DNA of 22,568 bases. Source: an uncultured Candidatus Planktophila sp. (GTDB taxonomy: Bacteria > Actinomycetota > Actinomycetes > Nanopelagicales > Nanopelagicaceae). A program made the translations under genes and the position numbers. The stretch is taken from NCBI GenBank assembly GCA_937927965.1, contig CALEZA010000026.1:1-22568 (forward strand), read 5' to 3'. The notes below the pieces were generated by a model that was not told the origin of the DNA, searched no databases, and was given only the letters and a program-made list of their open reading frames with translations. Below, piece by piece: positions 21,326 to 22,568 of the stretch (position 1 is its first letter; every line of letters begins with the position of its first letter).

Positions 21326-21341
21326 AATTAGATTTCTAATT
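21326..21341. repeat. Palindrome between tRNA-Arg and the dehydrogenase gene
   Basis: AATTAGA-TT-TCTAATT is a perfect inverted repeat with 7-bp arms. It sits in the 67-bp space between tRNA-Arg and the start of the divergent dehydrogenase-like gene, about 33 bp before that ATG. It could be an operator for a dimeric regulator; it lacks the GC-rich stem expected of a terminator. No second copy was noticed. Confidence 0.4.
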
Positions 21342-21373
21342 GATTCGGAGTTTTATCCCATGTGGGGCCAGAA

Positions 21374-22552
21374 ATGAAGGCGCTTGTAATTGGCGCTGGA
21401 GGCGTAGGACGTGCAATAGCCAATATTGCATCTCGAAGATCATTCATAACTTCTATGGTCATCGCCGATCGCACGTTATCTCGTGCTGAAGAAGCAGTTT
21501 CAAGGGTTAAGGATTCTAGATTTTCTGCAGCCGAAGTTAATGCAGCAGAACTCGAAGACATCCGCAACCTTATTCGGCGCGCAGCACCTGACGTAGTCAT
21601 CAACGCAGTTGATCCCCGATTTGTAATGCCGATTTTTCTTGCATGTGAAATTGAAAATGTTAACTACATCGATATGGCAATGTCCTTATCGCGCCCACAT
21701 CCTCACTATCCGTATACCGAAACTGGCGTGAAGCTTGGTGATGAGCAGTTTGCTCGAGATTGGAACTGGGCAGAAAGAAAGATATTTGCTCTAGTTGGAA
21801 TGGGTATCGAACCGGGCATGAGTGATGTGTTTGCAAAATACGCATCCGATCATCTCTTCAGTAAAATTGATTCGATAACCGTTTTAGATGGTTCAAATTT
21901 AACTGTTGAAGGTTATGAATTTGCTCCATCATTTTCTATTTGGACAACCATTGAAGAGTGTCTCAACCCACCAATCGTCTGGGAAGACGGTCGTGGATGG
22001 CACACAACAGAGCCATTTAGCGAAATCGAAATATTTGATTTTCCTGAAGGAATTGGGCCAGTTGAGTGCGTGAATGTCGAACACGAAGAAGTTGTCTTAA
22101 TCCCACAAAAAATTGAAGCGAAAAAAGTTAACTTTAAATATGGCTTGGGTGCTCAGTTCATCACAACTTTGAAAACAATTCATATGCTTGGATTAGATCG
22201 AAAAGAATCTGTTGAAGTTCAAGGTATTTCTGTTTCTCCTCGTGACTTACTTGCTGCATCACTTCCTGATCCTGCAACACTTGGCGAACGTATGCATGGA
22301 AAAACTTGTGCAGGAACATTAGTTAAAGGACTTAACAAAGAAGGTAAGCCATACGCTTGTTACATCTACAACGTGGTCGATAATTCGTGGTCAATGAAGG
22401 AGTACGGCGATCAGGCAGTTGTTTGGCAAACTGCAATCAACCCAGTTATCGCGATGGAATTAATTCATAACAAGATATGGGTTCCGGAAGGCGGCGTTTC
22501 TGGTCCTGAATGGTACGACCCAATGCCATTTCTTGATTTACTAGAGAGCTAG
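21374..22552 (+). CDS. Saccharopine/carboxynorspermidine dehydrogenase-like protein, 3' end truncated by adapter
   Basis: An NAD(P)-dependent Rossmann enzyme of the saccharopine dehydrogenase superfamily; by length and layout nearest to the carboxynorspermidine/carboxyspermidine dehydrogenase branch (polyamines), though a lysine-pathway role is not excluded. It starts MKALVIGAGGVGRAIA (dinucleotide-binding glycines), then VVINAVDPRFV, YIDMAM and GMGIEPGMSDVFAKYA. ATG 21374 is preferred to the GTG at 21362 because it places the Rossmann strand at the N-terminus, and GGGG lies six bases upstream. It is visibly more AT-rich than most of the window. The apparent TAG stop is made from the last genomic T plus AG of Illumina adapter, so the true C-terminus (relatives continue with a YG-x-PW-like end) is missing. 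Confidence 0.85.
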   Translation: MKALVIGAGGVGRAIANIASRRSFITSMVIADRTLSRAEEAVSRVKDSRFSAAEVNAAELEDIRNLIRRAAPDVVINAVDPRFVMPIFLACEIENVNYIDMAMSLSRPHPHYPYTETGVKLGDEQFARDWNWAERKIFALVGMGIEPGMSDVFAKYASDHLFSKIDSITVLDGSNLTVEGYEFAPSFSIWTTIEECLNPPIVWEDGRGWHTTEPFSEIEIFDFPEGIGPVECVNVEHEEVVLIPQKIEAKKVNFKYGLGAQFITTLKTIHMLGLDRKESVEVQGISVSPRDLLAASLPDPATLGERMHGKTCAGTLVKGLNKEGKPYACYIYNVVDNSWSMKEYGDQAVVWQTAINPVIAMELIHNKIWVPEGGVSGPEWYDPMPFLDLLES

Positions 22553-22568
22553 ATCGGAAGAGCACACG
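22551..22568 (+). other. Illumina TruSeq adapter read-through (not genomic)
   Basis: The final 18 bases, AGATCGGAAGAGCACACG, are identical to the start of the standard Illumina TruSeq adapter. A match of this length at the exact end of a contig is read-through contamination. Genomic sequence therefore ends at about 22550. Confidence 0.97.

Noticed and set aside
21326..21341. Terminator for tRNA-Arg or the dehydrogenase
   Set aside because: It is upstream of both genes and AT-rich; an operator or chance palindrome is more plausible.

Overview
The window looks like a gene-dense stretch of a streamlined actinobacterial chromosome, of the kind found in freshwater planktonic lineages (acI / 'Ca. 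Nanopelagicales'-like). The basis is gene order. From memory, the arrangement fmdB-like, 5-FTHF cyclo-ligase, MoeA-like (glp), rimJ, glpR-like, PMT, rsmI, metG, tatD, rsmA, ispE, glmU, prs matches the Mycobacterium tuberculosis Rv0991c-Rv1018c neighbourhood. Several genes usual at those positions are absent here: galU, rpfB, and pth/rplY next to prs. G+C is modest (mid 40s % in the lines I counted). Genes abut or overlap by 4 bp, and no stretch over 300 bp lacks a gene. The lineage call is inference.

Layout: 1-465 holds a possible gene tail and a small membrane protein. 462-2997 (minus) is tRNA-Gln(UUG), glmU and prs. 3079-3579 is a lone MarR-type regulator. 3576-8600 (minus) is rsmI-metG-tatD-rsmA-ispE, covering rRNA methylation, methionyl-tRNA synthesis and isoprenoid synthesis. 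8628-9917 is a protein O-mannosyltransferase. 9918-12232 (minus) is the Glp/GlpR cell-division pair with rimJ between. 12294-12815 is 5-formyl-THF cyclo-ligase. 12835-16328 (minus) is CopC, CopD-CtaG and an acyl-CoA dehydrogenase. 16434-16751 is a zinc-ribbon protein facing an unusually charged 39-aa ORF. 16811-20484 is an MMPL exporter, purU, an acidic hypothetical protein and a 58-aa membrane protein. 20490-21134 (minus) is a secreted intradiol-dioxygenase-like protein. Then come tRNA-Arg(CCU) (minus) and a lower-GC saccharopine/carboxynorspermidine dehydrogenase-like gene.

Most notable points: (1) A repeated start architecture, TANNNT-N6/7-ATG, lies in front of at least seven genes and implies leaderless mRNAs as a main mode of initiation. 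It corrects the starts of the MarR and PMT genes. (2) The MoeA-like Glp protein has a clean deletion of the catalytic insert domain but is still linked to its membrane receptor GlpR, suggesting a purely structural cell-division role. (3) The CopC-like protein has lost its copper ligands. (4) Two small genes (39 and 58 codons) are supported by start signals and composition. (5) The last 18 bases are Illumina adapter sequence, and they create the stop codon of the final gene, so that gene is really truncated.

Functionally the window is mostly core housekeeping: PRPP, UDP-GlcNAc, MEP-pathway isoprenoids, translation and one-carbon folate metabolism. It also carries envelope and division functions (PMT, Glp/GlpR, MMPL) and copper/oxidase assembly. 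No CRISPR array, rRNA, insertion sequence or phage gene was seen.
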